From contig NZ_DFQS01000019.1 in assembly GCF_002377905.1 (NCBI RefSeq), positions 1-64,000 of the forward strand: 64,000 bases of DNA. The letters run 5' to 3'. This document shows positions 1 to 9,204 of the stretch, piece by piece. The stretch comes from Psychrobacter sp. UBA3483 (GTDB lineage Bacteria > Pseudomonadota > Gammaproteobacteria > Pseudomonadales > Moraxellaceae). The notes below the pieces were generated by a model. That model searched no databases and was not told the origin of the DNA. It worked only from the letters and a program-made list of their open reading frames with translations. The position numbers and the translations under genes are program-made. Position 1 is the first letter of the stretch. Each line of letters opens with the position of its first letter.

Positions 1-25
1 TCTTCTAGGTTGTGGATTGGTATAG

Positions 26-769
26 TCATAAGTGGATTATACTATATATTTTGGGTTTGGTATTATTTTCTTGGTTCTCAGGAGCAGCTGCTTCAGAATT
101 TTTGTCCTCATTGGTCTGATATTGGTACCAGTTGCCCATGACCCCAGCGAGTTCATCAAGACCTTCTTTTCTTAGGGCAGAAAATAGCTGTATCGTACAG
201 TCTAAGTCCAACTGCTTAAGTCTCTTACGGGTATTAAGCAGCGCAGTTTTAGATGCGCCATATTTAAGCTTATCGGCTTTGGTTAGCAAAATATGCACCG
301 GCAGCTCGCCATCCTTTGCCCAATGCAGCATTTGCTCATCAAAGAATTTAAGCGGATGACGGATATCGGTCATCAGTACCAAACCTGCTAAACTTGAGCG
401 CGATACCAGATATTCTTCTAGCTCAACTTGCCATTCTTTTTTCATCTCAAGTGGCACGGCTGCATAACCGTAACCCGGCAAATCAACCAAACGCGTATCG
501 GTATCACCGATACTAAAAAAGTTAATCATTTGCGTACGCCCAGGCGTTTTAGACGAGCGCGCCAGTTGACGTTGATTGGTTAGAGCGTTGATAGCGGACG
601 ATTTTCCAGCGTTTGAGCGACCAGCAAAAGCAACTTCGAGCCCTACATCGGGCGGACAAAGACGAAAAGTCGGCGCGGACGTCATAAATTCAGTTTGCTG
701 AATGCGCTGACGGGCTTTGGTATTAAAATCCGCATGTTCGGCGGCGACATCTTTAAACGGGGTACTCAT
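26..769 (-). CDS. engB: ribosome biogenesis GTP-binding protein EngB (YihA/YsxC)
   Basis: TRAFAC-class GTPase needed for large ribosomal subunit assembly in the cytoplasm. The G motifs are all visible: G1 GRSNAGKS at residues 50-57, G3 DLPG at 96-99, G4 TKAD at 163-166 and a G5-like SA shortly after. The core ends near residue 218. The last ~29 residues are a polar, probably disordered tail not needed for the fold. At 247 aa it is slightly longer than the usual ~200-210 aa, because of that tail and a short N-terminal lead. It is divergent from a cytochrome c5/c4 pair; engB beside cytochrome c genes is a familiar pseudomonad arrangement. Identification is secure; the start codon is less so, since the ribosome binding site is weak. 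Confidence 0.95.
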   Translation of the reverse strand: MSTPFKDVAAEHADFNTKARQRIQQTEFMTSAPTFRLCPPDVGLEVAFAGRSNAGKSSAINALTNQRQLARSSKTPGRTQMINFFSIGDTDTRLVDLPGYGYAAVPLEMKKEWQVELEEYLVSRSSLAGLVLMTDIRHPLKFFDEQMLHWAKDGELPVHILLTKADKLKYGASKTALLNTRKRLKQLDLDCTIQLFSALRKEGLDELAGVMGNWYQYQTNEDKNSEAAAPENQENNTKPKIYSIIHL

Positions 770-1165
770 AAATGACTCATTAATCTTAAAAAATTAGATA
801 CAGTAGTGAAAAGTTTGTGAATAAAGCAGAGCGCTAAGCAATGCTTAGAATAGATGAATGGTAAAAATCGGTCGTCAATAATATAAGGGTTTTAGGATAA
901 TGCCTATTCTATACTATTACAGCGCTTAGTTATTGAAATTACGGTAATTGCCCTCATATAAATCGCAACACAACCGTAAATAAGAGCGCGTCTGAGCCCC
1001 GATTTTTATTCCAATAAACATCGTTAACAAAGCTAAACCATATTTATATATATTAATATGACATATATTGTTACAATCTTTAGTCAGATAAATCGAATGA
1101 CAATTGCACGATAAACGTTTAATAAAATCATGGATTAAGCGCATAAAAAAGATATGAGGTGTCTT
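770..1165. other. divergent intergenic region engB / cytochrome c5
   Basis: About 400 bp of AT-rich sequence that must hold the promoters of engB (left) and the cytochrome gene (right). A short perfect inverted repeat AATTAC-G-GTAATT lies at 937-949 and could be a regulator site. A 72-codon reading frame on the minus strand here has no family resemblance and is not called. No RNA gene is recognised. Confidence 0.5.
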
Positions 1166-1501
1166 ATGTTTTCAATCACCGACATTTTTGCCAGAAGCTA
1201 TCGTCTTCTAGCCGCCAGCGGTGCAGCCCTAATCATTGGCACGGCGACGATAAGTAGTGCGGGCGCTGCTGACATTGCCACGTCCTATAATAACTCATGT
1301 GCGGCCTGTCACGATAGTGGCGCCCTTAATGCGATTAAAAAAGGCGATAGTGCCAAATGGCAACAGCTTATCAAACAAAAAGGTATGCCAGCGCTGGTTA
1401 AGTCTGTCAAAAATGGCATGATTCAAATGCCAGCGGGTGGCTTGTGCCAAAACTGTAGTGATGACGATTATCGCAAGCTTATCGAGTATATGAGCAAGTA
1501 G
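1166..1501 (+). CDS. periplasmic cytochrome c5 family protein
   Basis: Small class I c-type cytochrome, a soluble or membrane-tethered electron carrier of the periplasm. An N-terminal hydrophobic signal segment ends near residue 35. The haem-binding CAACH is at 45-49, Met88 in MPAGG is the likely sixth ligand, and CQNC at 94-97 is the extra cysteine pair typical of cytochrome c5. The 111-aa length fits the family. I start at 1166 because GAGG at 1156-1159 sits six bases upstream; an in-frame ATG at 1154 would add four residues but has no spacing for that site. Cytochrome c4 follows on the same strand, separated by a likely terminator, so the two may be transcribed separately. Confidence 0.85.
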   Translation: MFSITDIFARSYRLLAASGAALIIGTATISSAGAADIATSYNNSCAACHDSGALNAIKKGDSAKWQQLIKQKGMPALVKSVKNGMIQMPAGGLCQNCSDDDYRKLIEYMSK

Positions 1502-1563
1502 TAATTGGCTAATTAGTAAGTAGTGTTGTACGGCTAAATAAGTGTAATGATAAATGATACGAG

Positions 1564-1600
1564 GCGCAGGGTGAGTAAACCTATTGCGCTTTTTGTTTTT
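1564..1600 (+). terminator. probable rho-independent terminator after cytochrome c5
   Basis: Short GC arm GCGCA at 1564-1568 pairs with TGCGC at 1585-1589, followed by a long T-rich run. The stem is short and the loop long, so strength is uncertain. Confidence 0.5.
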
Positions 1601-1852
1601 TTATTAAACGACTAAATGTCGAATAGCCAGAAAAAATAACCAATGCTACGATTAAGTAGGCAAATAGTAAAAAGTCTTGCTATAATAATCCAAAATAAAC
1701 CCTGATATTAGTAAGTACTTTCGGGCTGCTTGTGATAAAGACCGCATAATACATAGCGTAGCTGATTAAAGGCTATGTTTGTAGTGGGTGCGGCTTTTGA
1801 TAATGCAATCACTCTAAATAATGCTTACGTCGAGTTAGTAGGATTTGTATCA

Positions 1853-2521
1853 ATGAAAAAGTTAATCGCTGCCGCCAGCTTATGTGTTGCAAGTTTCAGC
1901 GTACAAGCTGCTATTATTGTTCCTGAACATGACGTCAATGCAGGTAAGCAAATTGCAGAAACCGTTTGTGCGGCTTGTCATGGTGTTGATGGTGTCAGTC
2001 CTGTGCCAGCACAGCCAAATCTTGGCGGTCAAAACGTGAAGTACTTATATAAGCAATTGGTCGATTTTAAATCAGGCTACCGTAAAAACGGTATCATGCA
2101 ATCACAAGTTGCCAATTTGTCTCAGCAAGATTTGGCCAACGTTTCAGGCTATTATGCTAGCCAAAAACCTTGGGGTGTTGCATTCGGTAATCCTGCCACT
2201 ACGCAAGAAGCAACTAAGCTATTTTTAGGTGGTGATAAATCACGTGGTGTTATCGGTTGTGCAGGCTGTCATGGTCCAGATGCTGCCGGTAACGTTTGGG
2301 CTGCATTTCCGCGTTTAGGTGGACAGCATGCTGAATATATTGCCACCCAGCTAAAGCTTTTCCGTGCTGCCGGACGCGTTGATGATATCGATAGTGATGA
2401 GCAAAAACGTGTTAACGATGCAGAAAAAGAAGGCGAGATGGGTATGATGCAGATGGTTGCTGCCAAACTATCTGATCGCGATATTCGTATCTTGTCAGAT
2501 TATGTGAGCGCGATTCACTAA
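1853..2521 (+). CDS. dihaem cytochrome c4
   Basis: Dihaem cytochrome c4 of the periplasm, which passes electrons from the bc1 complex to terminal oxidases in related bacteria. Two class I haem domains each have a CxxCH: CAACH at 39-43 and CAGCH at 136-140. A signal peptide (MKKLIAAASLCVASFSVQA) precedes them. The 222-aa length from this start is normal for mature c4 plus signal. A longer frame from 1775 would put 26 extra residues before the signal peptide, so the ATG at 1853, with AGGA at 1840-1843, is preferred. It follows the c5 gene and ends at a strong terminator. Confidence 0.9.
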   Translation: MKKLIAAASLCVASFSVQAAIIVPEHDVNAGKQIAETVCAACHGVDGVSPVPAQPNLGGQNVKYLYKQLVDFKSGYRKNGIMQSQVANLSQQDLANVSGYYASQKPWGVAFGNPATTQEATKLFLGGDKSRGVIGCAGCHGPDAAGNVWAAFPRLGGQHAEYIATQLKLFRAAGRVDDIDSDEQKRVNDAEKEGEMGMMQMVAAKLSDRDIRILSDYVSAIH

Positions 2522-2615
2522 TTTGCTACCTATATAGCGGCTCGCACTTTGACGTGCTTAGTGAGATTATATAATAAGTGAAGCAATTTGCTGCCGCCGT
2601 TATGATTTAGCTCTT

Positions 2616-2640
2616 AAACCCCGATTTCGGGGTTTTTTTA
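2616..2640 (+). terminator. rho-independent terminator after cytochrome c4
   Basis: Tight hairpin AAACCCCG / CGGGGTTT with a four-base loop centred near 2626, followed by seven T residues. Confidence 0.85.
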
Positions 2641-2792
2641 TAACTGTTAGTCCTTATATAATTTGCGTAAGCTTTGCTAACCCTTATAGGAATTAAGCGG
2701 CTTTTATATGTCGCTATCATAGAAAATATAGATGTCTATCAGTACTTTATAGCCTTAACTATTATTCACTTTGAATCGCTTGGATTTAGATT

Positions 2793-3935
2793 ATGATGAT
2801 TCGCTATGCTTCTTACTTTATCGCCGCGCTGCTACCGTTATTATTATTTCGCTGGTTTGCACCCGCATCCATAGGCGAGATTGATTTTTGGTTGCTATGG
2901 CTTGTGGCGATGGTACTGGTCTCTCTGCCCGTCGTTTATGCGGAAATTGCTTTGGCCTATCGTAGCGCTGAAGCACCGTTGGCAGGTATGCAAAAGCTTA
3001 CGCGCGAAGCGGATGCCAGCACTCTATGGCGCAGTTTTGGCTGGCTTGCGGCACTGGTTTCTATCCTCATTGCTGCGCTTGTCATATCAGGGGCAAGCCA
3101 AGGTATTTTAGCCGCTTTGGCGGAGCTCAATAGCGCACCTAATGTGCCAAGCTTTGCCATTGCGGCAGGATTAATGGTCATCGCCGTCTTATTAAGCTTA
3201 CTCGGCGTGGCGCCGTTACCAATTGGCTTGGGTTTAATGCTGGTTGGTCTGTTATTGGGTGTGGCCAACGGCTTGCCAAATATTGCTTTTGCCATGACCG
3301 ATGTCAGCTTAAGTGAATGGGCACGAGCAGTGGCTTTAGCGTTAGTGAGCGTTGGTGCGGGTACAGGTTTATACTGGTTTGGTCAAAACTTAGTGAGCAA
3401 GCAAGCGGTCACGGCGGTAGGGGCTGATAATCACAATGCGCAAAAAACCTCTCATAATAATGTCGCACAAGCATATCGCGCAACCAAGCTGGTGTTACCG
3501 ATTTGGATATTACAGCTAGTCGTTGGCGTGGTCGCTTTATTTATCAGCGGCATGGCACTGCCACCAATCGGACAGCTATTGTATTGGGTCGGTGTGCTGT
3601 TTGTGGTCAGCTATTTGCTCCATTATAGTACGCAGCAATTGGCGCACAGATTTGGTTTGCTAGTCAGCGTGGTATTAACGTTTGTGCTAGCGCTATTGTT
3701 AGTCGTCGCCATACCGACCAATTGGCTCGTCGGCATTTTGGTGATTATCAGTAGTATCGCCGTGCTGTTATTGTCGGTTTTTGCTGGTTGGCAGATGAAA
3801 ATCAGCCATTTGCGTAAGTCTTTAAACTTTGGCAATGAAGCTTTTTATAACTTGTGGCGGGTGGCGATACGCCTTATTGTGCCGCTAGCGTTACTGTTGG
3901 CGTTAATCGGTTGGGTGATGCAGTGGTTAAGCTAA
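2793..3935 (+). CDS. polytopic membrane protein, distant sodium symporter (NSS/SNF)-like
   Basis: Integral inner-membrane protein with about ten or eleven hydrophobic segments (roughly 5-20, 32-50, 84-108, 120-140, 143-160, 178-198, 234-254, 262-278, 288-307, 311-332, 357-378). Several features recall the neurotransmitter:sodium symporter family: an acidic residue after the second helix (YAEIAL, 49-54), a positively charged loop, and a C-terminal basic loop followed by a final helix. At 380 aa it is shorter than typical NSS members (about 440-500), and no substrate can be inferred. Its stop overlaps the start of rnfH (TAATG), implying coupled translation. In E. coli and Pseudomonas the gene before rnfH is usually ratA; this protein occupies that place. 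The family call is tentative, membrane location certain. Confidence 0.6.
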   Translation: MMIRYASYFIAALLPLLLFRWFAPASIGEIDFWLLWLVAMVLVSLPVVYAEIALAYRSAEAPLAGMQKLTREADASTLWRSFGWLAALVSILIAALVISGASQGILAALAELNSAPNVPSFAIAAGLMVIAVLLSLLGVAPLPIGLGLMLVGLLLGVANGLPNIAFAMTDVSLSEWARAVALALVSVGAGTGLYWFGQNLVSKQAVTAVGADNHNAQKTSHNNVAQAYRATKLVLPIWILQLVVGVVALFISGMALPPIGQLLYWVGVLFVVSYLLHYSTQQLAHRFGLLVSVVLTFVLALLLVVAIPTNWLVGILVIISSIAVLLLSVFAGWQMKISHLRKSLNFGNEAFYNLWRVAIRLIVPLALLLALIGWVMQWLS

Positions 3936-4312
3936 TGACCGCTGCTAATCATAGTGCAGCTGATAAAGATGAGGTTAACGTTAACCCAGCTCAGACTGAT
4001 TTGATAACAGTATATCTGGCGTATGCAGAAGAGGCAGCACGACAGCATTATCACTCTATCCAAGTTAGGCGGGGCGCAACTTTGTATGAGGCATTGGCTC
4101 AGGCAGGTTGGCTGACACAGTTTGAGGAGCTAGCAAGCTGGTGTGAGCAGGTCGCTGATACGACAACGCCAACGGCTAAGCGTTGGCATGTAGGGGTATA
4201 TGCGCAAAAGCAGCCACTAAACTATATGTTGCAGCCTTTTGATCGGGTAGAGGTATATCGCAGCTTGAGCGCTGATCCTATGTCTCAACGCAAAAAAAAA
4301 TCTCGCGGTTAG
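3935..4312 (+). CDS. rnfH: RnfH family ubiquitin-like protein
   Basis: Small protein with a beta-grasp (ubiquitin-like) fold; exact role unknown, named for co-occurrence with rnf electron-transport genes and linked to ratA. Visible family features: an opening strand VYLAYAEEA, the RRGATLYEAL helix region, the VGVYAQKQPL strand, and a closing block around DRVEVYRSLSADP with a basic tail. The start is set at the ATG overlapping the upstream stop codon (TAATG); a longer frame from 3854 would run back inside the membrane-protein gene. This gives 125 aa. It converges on bamE with only 22 bp between, a conserved neighbourhood in gammaproteobacteria. Confidence 0.88.
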   Translation: MTAANHSAADKDEVNVNPAQTDLITVYLAYAEEAARQHYHSIQVRRGATLYEALAQAGWLTQFEELASWCEQVADTTTPTAKRWHVGVYAQKQPLNYMLQPFDRVEVYRSLSADPMSQRKKKSRG

Positions 4313-4334
4313 TTTTTAGAAATTTCGGTCAGAC

Positions 4335-4739
4335 TTATGATGCAGGTAGGCTATCGATACCTTCAATGCGAGTCACTATACCGTTATCATCGAAATAAAC
4401 AATCAAATGCTGGCTGGCATTTTTGACATCGGCGATACCTTTACGGCGACCTTCTGTGCCTGCTTTATAATCGTAAATATAGTCCCAGCGTTTTGGCGCG
4501 AGCGTGTCTCTGATTGCTGGGCTACCAAGAATATAAAGCACCTGATTTTGATTCATACCTACTTGCACTTTTTGCGCTTGCGCTTGGGTGATGGCAGTGC
4601 CTTGGGGCAAGTCAATCTTATAGACACTCAGTAATGAGCAGCCAGACATAGCCACAGTAGCACCGAGCATAGTCGTCATGGCAATCTTACGTAATGCGTT
4701 TGCAGAGCTTAACGAACGAAAATTAAAGGTCTTTATCAT
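4335..4739 (-). CDS. bamE: outer membrane assembly lipoprotein BamE (SmpA/OmlA)
   Basis: Lipoprotein subunit of the BAM complex that inserts beta-barrel proteins into the outer membrane. A hydrophobic signal ends in a lipobox with Cys34 (AMSGC). The mature part has the BamE core: YKIDLPQGT, then VQVGMNQNQVLYILGSP and a closing WDYIYDYKAG block. Start chosen at 4739, giving 134 aa with a normal lipoprotein signal; a longer frame to 4868 would place about 40 implausible residues before it. bamE is divergent from fur, the same arrangement as omlA-fur in Pseudomonas, where the promoters overlap. Confidence 0.92.
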   Translation of the reverse strand: MIKTFNFRSLSSANALRKIAMTTMLGATVAMSGCSLLSVYKIDLPQGTAITQAQAQKVQVGMNQNQVLYILGSPAIRDTLAPKRWDYIYDYKAGTEGRRKGIADVKNASQHLIVYFDDNGIVTRIEGIDSLPAS

Positions 4740-5066
4740 GGTAAAATGACTCATAAAAAATGGGTTAGGCGCCGCTAAAAACCGATAATGTGGGTCTTGC
4801 AGGCAATCTTGCACAAATGATACGTCATTTACTTGCAATTGCCTACCACTTACGACATTATTTACCAAGCGCTATCTTGCTGCCTTTATTATTTATATTT
4901 TAAATTCAAACACTTGGCAGCGATTTTTCGCAAAAAATGCTCTGCATAATCGCTCATTTTTTATTGTTTTTATATTTTATCAGCACTTATTATTAACTAT
5001 TGATGTTTATTTAACTCCTGTTTTTTGAATTCATTTGCTAAGACTTTCATAGTCAGAAGGGATATT
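4740..5066. other. bamE-fur divergent promoter region
   Basis: About 330 bp of AT-rich DNA between two divergent start codons. It must carry both promoters. Hexamer arms AGCGAT (4919-4924) and ATCGCT (4949-4954) form an inverted repeat. No convincing match to a full 19-bp Fur box was found by eye. Confidence 0.4.
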
Positions 5067-5501
5067 ATGGCTTCTTTTACCAATCAAGATTTACGTAAAG
5101 CGGGTTTAAAGGTAACGTTACCACGTATCAAAATTTTAGAGCTGCTTGAAAGTGCAGAGCTGCATCATATGAGTGCTGAAGAAGTGTATAAGGCGCTGAT
5201 TGATCAAGGCGAAGATGTGGGGCTAGCAACCGTTTACCGCGTATTAACCCAGTTTGAGCAAGCGGGTATCGTTGAGCGCCACAACTTTGAAAACAATTTA
5301 TCGGTGTTTGAGATTACTCAAGAAGAGCATCATGACCATCTAGTTTGTGATGTGTGCGGCAAAATCGTCGAGTTCCATAACAAAACCATTGAAGAAGAGC
5401 AGACCAAAGTAGCGGCAGAGCATGGCTTTAAGCTATCTGGACATTCCTTGGTGCTATACGGTATTTGTGATAATCAAGCCTGTAGAGACAACGCTAAGTA
5501 A
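5067..5501 (+). CDS. fur: ferric uptake regulator Fur
   Basis: Iron-responsive DNA-binding repressor of the cytoplasm. An N-terminal winged helix (about 1-80, recognition region LATVYRVL at 53-60) is followed by a dimerisation and metal-binding domain. Visible metal motifs are HHDH at 88-91, Cys94-x2-Cys97 and a second cysteine pair Cys134/Cys139. The 144-aa length is typical. The ATG at 5067 has AAGGGA just upstream; an in-frame start at 5025 would add 14 residues without family support. Divergent from bamE and followed by a bidirectional terminator shared with pilU. Confidence 0.96.
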   Translation: MASFTNQDLRKAGLKVTLPRIKILELLESAELHHMSAEEVYKALIDQGEDVGLATVYRVLTQFEQAGIVERHNFENNLSVFEITQEEHHDHLVCDVCGKIVEFHNKTIEEEQTKVAAEHGFKLSGHSLVLYGICDNQACRDNAK

Positions 5502-5573
5502 GCGTTTGAGAAAACGATTATCTGATATTGATAATTTATAGTCTATTACTGTCCAAGTATTAACTGAAACGCC

Positions 5574-5607
5574 AAAAAAAGCCCTCACATTTGATGAGGG
5601 CTTTTTT
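5574..5607. terminator. bidirectional terminator between fur and pilU
   Basis: Stem GCCCTCA (5581-5587) / TGAGGGC (5595-5601) with a 7-base loop, flanked by seven A on the left and six T on the right, so it can work for fur on the plus strand and pilU on the minus strand. Confidence 0.9.
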
Positions 5608-5636
5608 ATGGGGAAATTTAACCAAATTGAGCTGGT

Positions 5637-6758
5637 TTAAGTAATATCTAACGATAAACTATCGGCACCTTCATCTAGGTTGACGTTGCCACTTTTGCTG
5701 CTTAGTTTAATTTTTAAGCGTAAATCGTTAGGGGAGTCAGCGTGCAGAATGGCTTCTTTATAAGTAATTTCACCATTTTCATATAAATCAAACAGCGCTT
5801 GGTCAAAGGTTTGCATACCGCTCTCACGTGAGCGCGTCATGACATCTTTGATTTCATGCACCTCGCCTTTACGAATATAGTCGCTGATCAGCTGTGAGTT
5901 TAAGAGAATCTCAATAGCGGCGCGGCGTCCTTTACCATCAGGCGTTGGAATCAATTGCTGAGCGATAATAGCTTGCAAGTTTAAGGATAAATCCATAAAC
6001 AACTGATTATGGCGACTGGTTTCAAAAAAGTGAATGATACGGTCAATCGCTTGGTTAGCGTTATTGGCGTGCAAAGTAGCAAAGACCAAATGCCCTGTTT
6101 CAGCGTATTGAATCGCATAGCTCATGACTTCGCGGTTACGAATCTCACCAATCAAAATCACATCAGGCGCTTGGCGCAAGGTATTTTTAAGACCCGCTTC
6201 AAAAGAATGGGTGTCGATACCGACTTCGCGCTGGGTAATGATACAACCGCGATGCTTATGCACAAACTCAATCGGATCTTCGATGGTAATAATATGACCG
6301 TGTGAATTTTGGTTACGATGTCCAATCATCGCGGCAAGGGTGGTTGATTTGCCCGTTCCCGTTGCGCCAACGAGTAAGATAATACCGCGCTTTTTCATGG
6401 CCAGCTCTTTTAGCGCGGGTGGCAGGCGCAGCTCTTCGACGGTGGGGATTTTATTTTCGATTTTCCGTAAAATCATCCCTGCCATGTCGCGCTGGATAAA
6501 GGCACTGACCCGAAAACGGGCTTGCTGCGCTTGATCTGAAATCGCAAATTGACACTCATTGGTCTCTTCAAACTCTTTTTGCTGGCTTGGAGTCATCACC
6601 CCTTTAACCAATCTCATGGTTTGGTCAGCGGTTAACGGCGTTTTACCAACGGGCAAAATTTTGCCATTGATTTTCATGGACGGCGCGACATCAGCAGTAA
6701 TAAAAAGGTCAGAACCGTTTTTATTAATCATTAATTGTAAAAGCTTATCAATGTCCAT
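5637..6758 (-). CDS. pilU: type IV pilus retraction ATPase-like protein PilU
   Basis: Hexameric cytoplasmic secretion-type ATPase that assists PilT in type IV pilus retraction (twitching motility). Walker A GATGTGKST is at 131-139, with the Asp box, a Walker B-like DVILIGEIRN and the His box TGHLVFATLHANNA all in order. Unlike PilT it lacks the AIRNLIRE motif and has the longer C-terminal tail (to 373 aa) expected of PilU. It follows pilT on the same strand after a 165-bp gap. AGGT lies seven bases before the start. Confidence 0.93.
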   Translation of the reverse strand: MDIDKLLQLMINKNGSDLFITADVAPSMKINGKILPVGKTPLTADQTMRLVKGVMTPSQQKEFEETNECQFAISDQAQQARFRVSAFIQRDMAGMILRKIENKIPTVEELRLPPALKELAMKKRGIILLVGATGTGKSTTLAAMIGHRNQNSHGHIITIEDPIEFVHKHRGCIITQREVGIDTHSFEAGLKNTLRQAPDVILIGEIRNREVMSYAIQYAETGHLVFATLHANNANQAIDRIIHFFETSRHNQLFMDLSLNLQAIIAQQLIPTPDGKGRRAAIEILLNSQLISDYIRKGEVHEIKDVMTRSRESGMQTFDQALFDLYENGEITYKEAILHADSPNDLRLKIKLSSKSGNVNLDEGADSLSLDIT

Positions 6759-6923
6759 AACGTACCTACATTTGGAATATATAGGTTAAAATTGCTGCGA
6801 TAAGACTTTAAAGCGGGCAATAACAACCGTTAAAAATAACTAAAGCTAAGTAAAAATCTATGAGTGTGTATCTTTAAATCTAAAAAATTTATGCTAAAAG
6901 CTTTAAGGTGATGTAGAACAATA

Positions 6924-7979
6924 CTAAATAAACGCTTCAGGCTGCTTGGCATAAGGGCGGGCGACATCTTTACTAATGGTGCCTTTTGAAACCAAGTTTT
7001 TAAGCGTTTGATCAAGGGTAATCATGCCATCACCAGCACCAGTCTGGATAGCAGAATACATCTGCGCGATTTTGTTCTCACGTATCAAGTTACGAATCGC
7101 AGGCGTGCCCAGCATAATTTCATGGGCAGCAATACGTCCACCGGTTTGGCGACGTAGCAGAGTTTGCGAGATAACCGCTTGTAGCGATTCTGAAAGCATC
7201 GCTCGAATCATGTCTTTTTCAGCAGCAGGGAAGACATCAATGACGCGGTCAATGGTTTTGGCCGCTGAGCTGGTGTGCAAGGTGCCAAAGACTAAATGCC
7301 CTGTTTCCGCGGCGGTCAATGCCAAGCGAATGGTCTCAAGGTCACGTAACTCACCAACGAGGATAACGTCTGGATCTTCACGTAGGGCTGAACGCAGTGC
7401 GGGCTCGAAACCTAAAGTGTCGCGGTGGACTTCACGCTGGTTAATCAAGCTCTTTTTAGACTCGTGGACAAACTCAATCGGGTCTTCAATGGTTAAAATA
7501 TGCTCTTTACGGGTTTCATTGATATAATCAATCATGGCAGCAAGTGTGGTAGATTTCCCTGAGCCCGTTGGACCTGTGACTAGAACGACGCCGCGTTTAA
7601 AGTCGGATACCCGTTTAAAGACGTCACCCATGCCTAAGTCTTCCATGGTGAGAACTTTAGAGGGAATGGTTCGAAAAACAGCGCCAGCGCCGCGGTTTTG
7701 GTTAAAGGCGTTGACACGAAAGCGTGCTAGGTTTGGAATTTCAAAAGAGAAATCGGTTTCAAAAAACTCTTCAAAGTCGGCGCGTTGCTTATCATTCATG
7801 ATGTCATAGATAAGCTGATGCACCACTTGATGCGTCATTTCGGGCATATTAATACGGGTCATCTCACCATCGACACGAATCATCGCTGGCATACCGGCTG
7901 AAATATGTAAATCCGACGCTTTGTGCTTAACCGTAAAGCGCAACAAGTCTTCGATGCTTAAATTATTCTTTTCAGCCAT
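6924..7979 (-). CDS. pilT: type IV pilus retraction ATPase PilT
   Basis: Motor ATPase that depolymerises type IV pili from the cytoplasmic side, powering twitching and DNA uptake. Walker A GPTGSGKST at 136-144, Walker B DVILVGELRD, His box TGHLVFGTLHTSSA and the PilT hallmark AIRNLIRE are all present. The 351-aa length is standard. First gene of a pilT-pilU unit and divergent from yggS, as in Pseudomonas. AGGA lies ten bases before the start. Confidence 0.96.
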   Translation of the reverse strand: MAEKNNLSIEDLLRFTVKHKASDLHISAGMPAMIRVDGEMTRINMPEMTHQVVHQLIYDIMNDKQRADFEEFFETDFSFEIPNLARFRVNAFNQNRGAGAVFRTIPSKVLTMEDLGMGDVFKRVSDFKRGVVLVTGPTGSGKSTTLAAMIDYINETRKEHILTIEDPIEFVHESKKSLINQREVHRDTLGFEPALRSALREDPDVILVGELRDLETIRLALTAAETGHLVFGTLHTSSAAKTIDRVIDVFPAAEKDMIRAMLSESLQAVISQTLLRRQTGGRIAAHEIMLGTPAIRNLIRENKIAQMYSAIQTGAGDGMITLDQTLKNLVSKGTISKDVARPYAKQPEAFI

Positions 7980-8348
7980 AATCGGATATTCCTATTTATA
8001 GACAAAATGAGCTAAGAAGGATGAGCAAAGAAATGCATAGAACGTATAATAATTTGCGATTCTATGTCACTATCTAAATTAGCTTATTTAAAAGAGTGTT
8101 AGTCTTAACTGTTACTATTACTATATTTTTCAGTAGCATATGTTAGACCATGTAACAATATGATAACAAGACTGCTGCTATTTAACCATCTACTATATGA
8201 ATAAAGTGTAAAAATAGTCTGAATATTTATTGTTTCGTTACTATGAAGTTAATTGTAGCTTGCTCTCGGAGTATCAATTACTTACATTTATATTATCTTC
8301 TATTGATAATTCTTAAATTAATTGCCTAATTTCTTCTGTGAGCTTTTT
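7980..8348. other. pilT-yggS divergent intergenic region
   Basis: About 370 bp, strongly AT-rich, holding the promoters for pilTU and yggS. I see no open frame, RNA gene or clear operator in it. Confidence 0.4.
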
Positions 8349-9113
8349 ATGAACAATATCTCCACACTGCAAACTAATGCTACGAGTTTAGCTAATGAAA
8401 AAAATAATGAACAAGATTTTGATGCGACGCAATTGATTGAAAATTGGCAACAAGTAAACGAACAGGTGGCGCAAGCCTCTGCCCAAGCGACAAGGCAAAA
8501 AGACGAGGTTACTTTATTAGCGGTATCTAAAACCAAGCCTACTGAGATGATTGCGTCATTAGCGCATCAAGGACAGCGTGACTTTGGTGAAAATTACTTG
8601 CAAGAGGCTATTGAGAAAATACAAATTTTACGGCAACAGCCACAATGCGAACAAATTATTTGGCATTATATTGGCAGTATTCAGCGTAATAAAACCCGTG
8701 ATATTGCTGAGCATTTTGATTGGGTGCAAACGCTCGAGCGTGAGATTATTGCCAAACGCTTAAACGAACAACGTCCAGCTGAGCTGCCAGCGCTTAATGT
8801 GTTGATACAAGTCAATATTGATAACGAGGACAGTAAGTCAGGTTGTTTGCCAGCTGAGCTGCCAGACTTGATAAGCACGATTAAAGATTACGAGCGCTTG
8901 CAATTGCGCGGGCTAATGATTATTCCCGCAAAAGCTAATACTGATGCCTTTGCTCGCACCAAGCAATTGTTTGATAGTATCAAGCGTGAACATCCAGAAT
9001 TGCAGCACTGGGATACGCTGAGCATGGGTATGAGTGATGATATGAATGCCGCGATTGCCAATGGCTCGACCATGGTACGCGTTGGTACAGCCATATTTGG
9101 CGCGCGTGGCTGA
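8349..9113 (+). CDS. yggS: YggS family pyridoxal 5'-phosphate homeostasis protein
   Basis: Cytoplasmic PLP-binding protein (PLPBP/YggS/PROSC) that keeps free PLP and amino-acid pools balanced; no enzymatic activity known. It has the alanine-racemase-like TIM barrel, with the PLP lysine in LAVSKTKP (Lys61), the DFGENYLQEA block, WHYIGSIQRNK, and the C-terminal SMGMSDDMNAAI and GTAIFGAR signatures. An N-terminal stretch of about 30 residues precedes the core. The ATG at 8349 is chosen over a TTG at 8322. It is divergent from pilT and ends 91 bp from the convergent CorC-like gene. Confidence 0.93.
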   Translation: MNNISTLQTNATSLANEKNNEQDFDATQLIENWQQVNEQVAQASAQATRQKDEVTLLAVSKTKPTEMIASLAHQGQRDFGENYLQEAIEKIQILRQQPQCEQIIWHYIGSIQRNKTRDIAEHFDWVQTLEREIIAKRLNEQRPAELPALNVLIQVNIDNEDSKSGCLPAELPDLISTIKDYERLQLRGLMIIPAKANTDAFARTKQLFDSIKREHPELQHWDTLSMGMSDDMNAAIANGSTMVRVGTAIFGARG

Positions 9114-9204
9114 TTTTTCTAATGTCATTAAATCCATTAATTGAGGGTTAAACGCTTTAAGTTCATACGGTTGTTTATGAGAAATGTACTTTGAAATGCC
9201 ACTT

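Noticed and set aside
926..1144. A 72-codon minus-strand reading frame upstream of the cytochrome c5 gene
   Set aside because: No ribosome binding site, no family features and atypical composition; it lies in a promoter region and is likely chance.
7024..7527. A 167-codon antisense frame within pilT
   Set aside because: Shadow of the pilT reading frame, whose motifs are complete.
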